A stretch of DNA of 64,000 nucleotides, from assembly GCA_963837005.1 (NCBI GenBank), contig CAWIMC010000022.1:323283-387282 (forward strand). The letters run 5' to 3'. The notes beneath the pieces were generated by a model that did not search any database, was not told the DNA's origin, and saw only the letters and a program-made list of their open reading frames with translations. A program made the translations under genes and the position numbers. The stretch is from CALDTK01 sp963837005 (GTDB lineage: Bacteria > Bacteroidota > Bacteroidia > Chitinophagales > Saprospiraceae). Shown here one piece after another: positions 63,875 through 64,000 of this stretch (positions are counted from its first letter, which is position 1; each line of letters starts with the position of its first letter).

Positions 63875-64000
63875 GAATGCATGTCCGCGTCCTTGAGCCT
63901 TTCGGATATGACTGGCCTCAGGTAAGCCCACTGTGATGCTCGGGGGCGCTCCCCCTTAACTTCATTCCCTCGCTGCACCTCTAGGGTAAACTCCTTATAG
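63875..64000. other. Right edge, no gene seen
   Basis: No open frame here looks real. The sequence is an ordinary spacer to the end of the window. Confidence 0.5.

Overview
The window is 64 kb of GC-rich DNA, roughly 60 percent GC by eye. The genes fit a member of the Bacteroidota, probably a high-GC lineage such as Saprospiria/Lewinella, although I cannot fix the genus. Support comes from a TonB-dependent receptor with a carboxypeptidase-regulatory domain, a secreted protein with SusC-plug-like repeats, a sensor with propeller, Y_Y_Y and LytS-type kinase domains coupled to a LytTR regulator, an ECF sigma factor followed by two DUF4252-like genes, a nadK-D15-CBS cluster, PD40 proteins and weak ribosome binding sites. 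No rRNA, CRISPR array or prophage was seen.

Layout. 0.1-9 kb: secreted plug-repeat protein, class C serine hydrolase, MFS transporter, two-component pair, MscS channel. 9-15.8 kb: NAD kinase, D15 outer-membrane assembly protein, CBS protein, TM2/SHOCT protein, SpoIIE-type phosphatase, ROK sugar kinase. 15.8-29.1 kb: ABC/FtsX exporter, PRC-barrel protein, tatC, pdxH, PD40 protein, spore-photolyase-like radical SAM protein, methyltransferase, flavin reductase, M20 peptidase and TPR protein. Many genes in this stretch carry frameshifts, most likely sequence-level indels. 29.4-41.3 kb: LytS kinase, TPR lipoprotein-like protein, zinc-ribbon protein, Nif3-like protein, PhoD phosphatase, pyrophosphatase, sigma-factor operon, flavin reductase. 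41.3-49 kb: SulP transporter, sugar dehydrogenase, porin, TonB receptor. 49.2-63.7 kb: accessory island beside a tRNA-Met, with a PIN toxin pair, a decayed type III restriction system split by a RAYT/REP element and an HNH nuclease gene, an IetA-IetS ATPase-subtilisin defence pair, and an Xre regulator followed by a RelE-fused UvrD helicase.

Three layers of non-coding structure stand out. First, a 16-base interrupted palindrome (GGTTTTGGCGNAAGCC) recurs about thirty times, in coding and non-coding DNA and in both orientations; it is concentrated in signal-peptide codons and missing from the foreign-looking defence genes. It resembles a DNA uptake sequence or a HIP1-like iterated palindrome. 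Second, long perfect hairpins share a roughly 21-base tip but have different 25-31 bp stems, and they cluster around a RAYT-type transposase. Third, large intergenic inverted arrays are made of short core units separated by tiny palindromes around a conserved centre (three of one family, one of another), and there is also a 171-178 bp tandem array of hairpin units.
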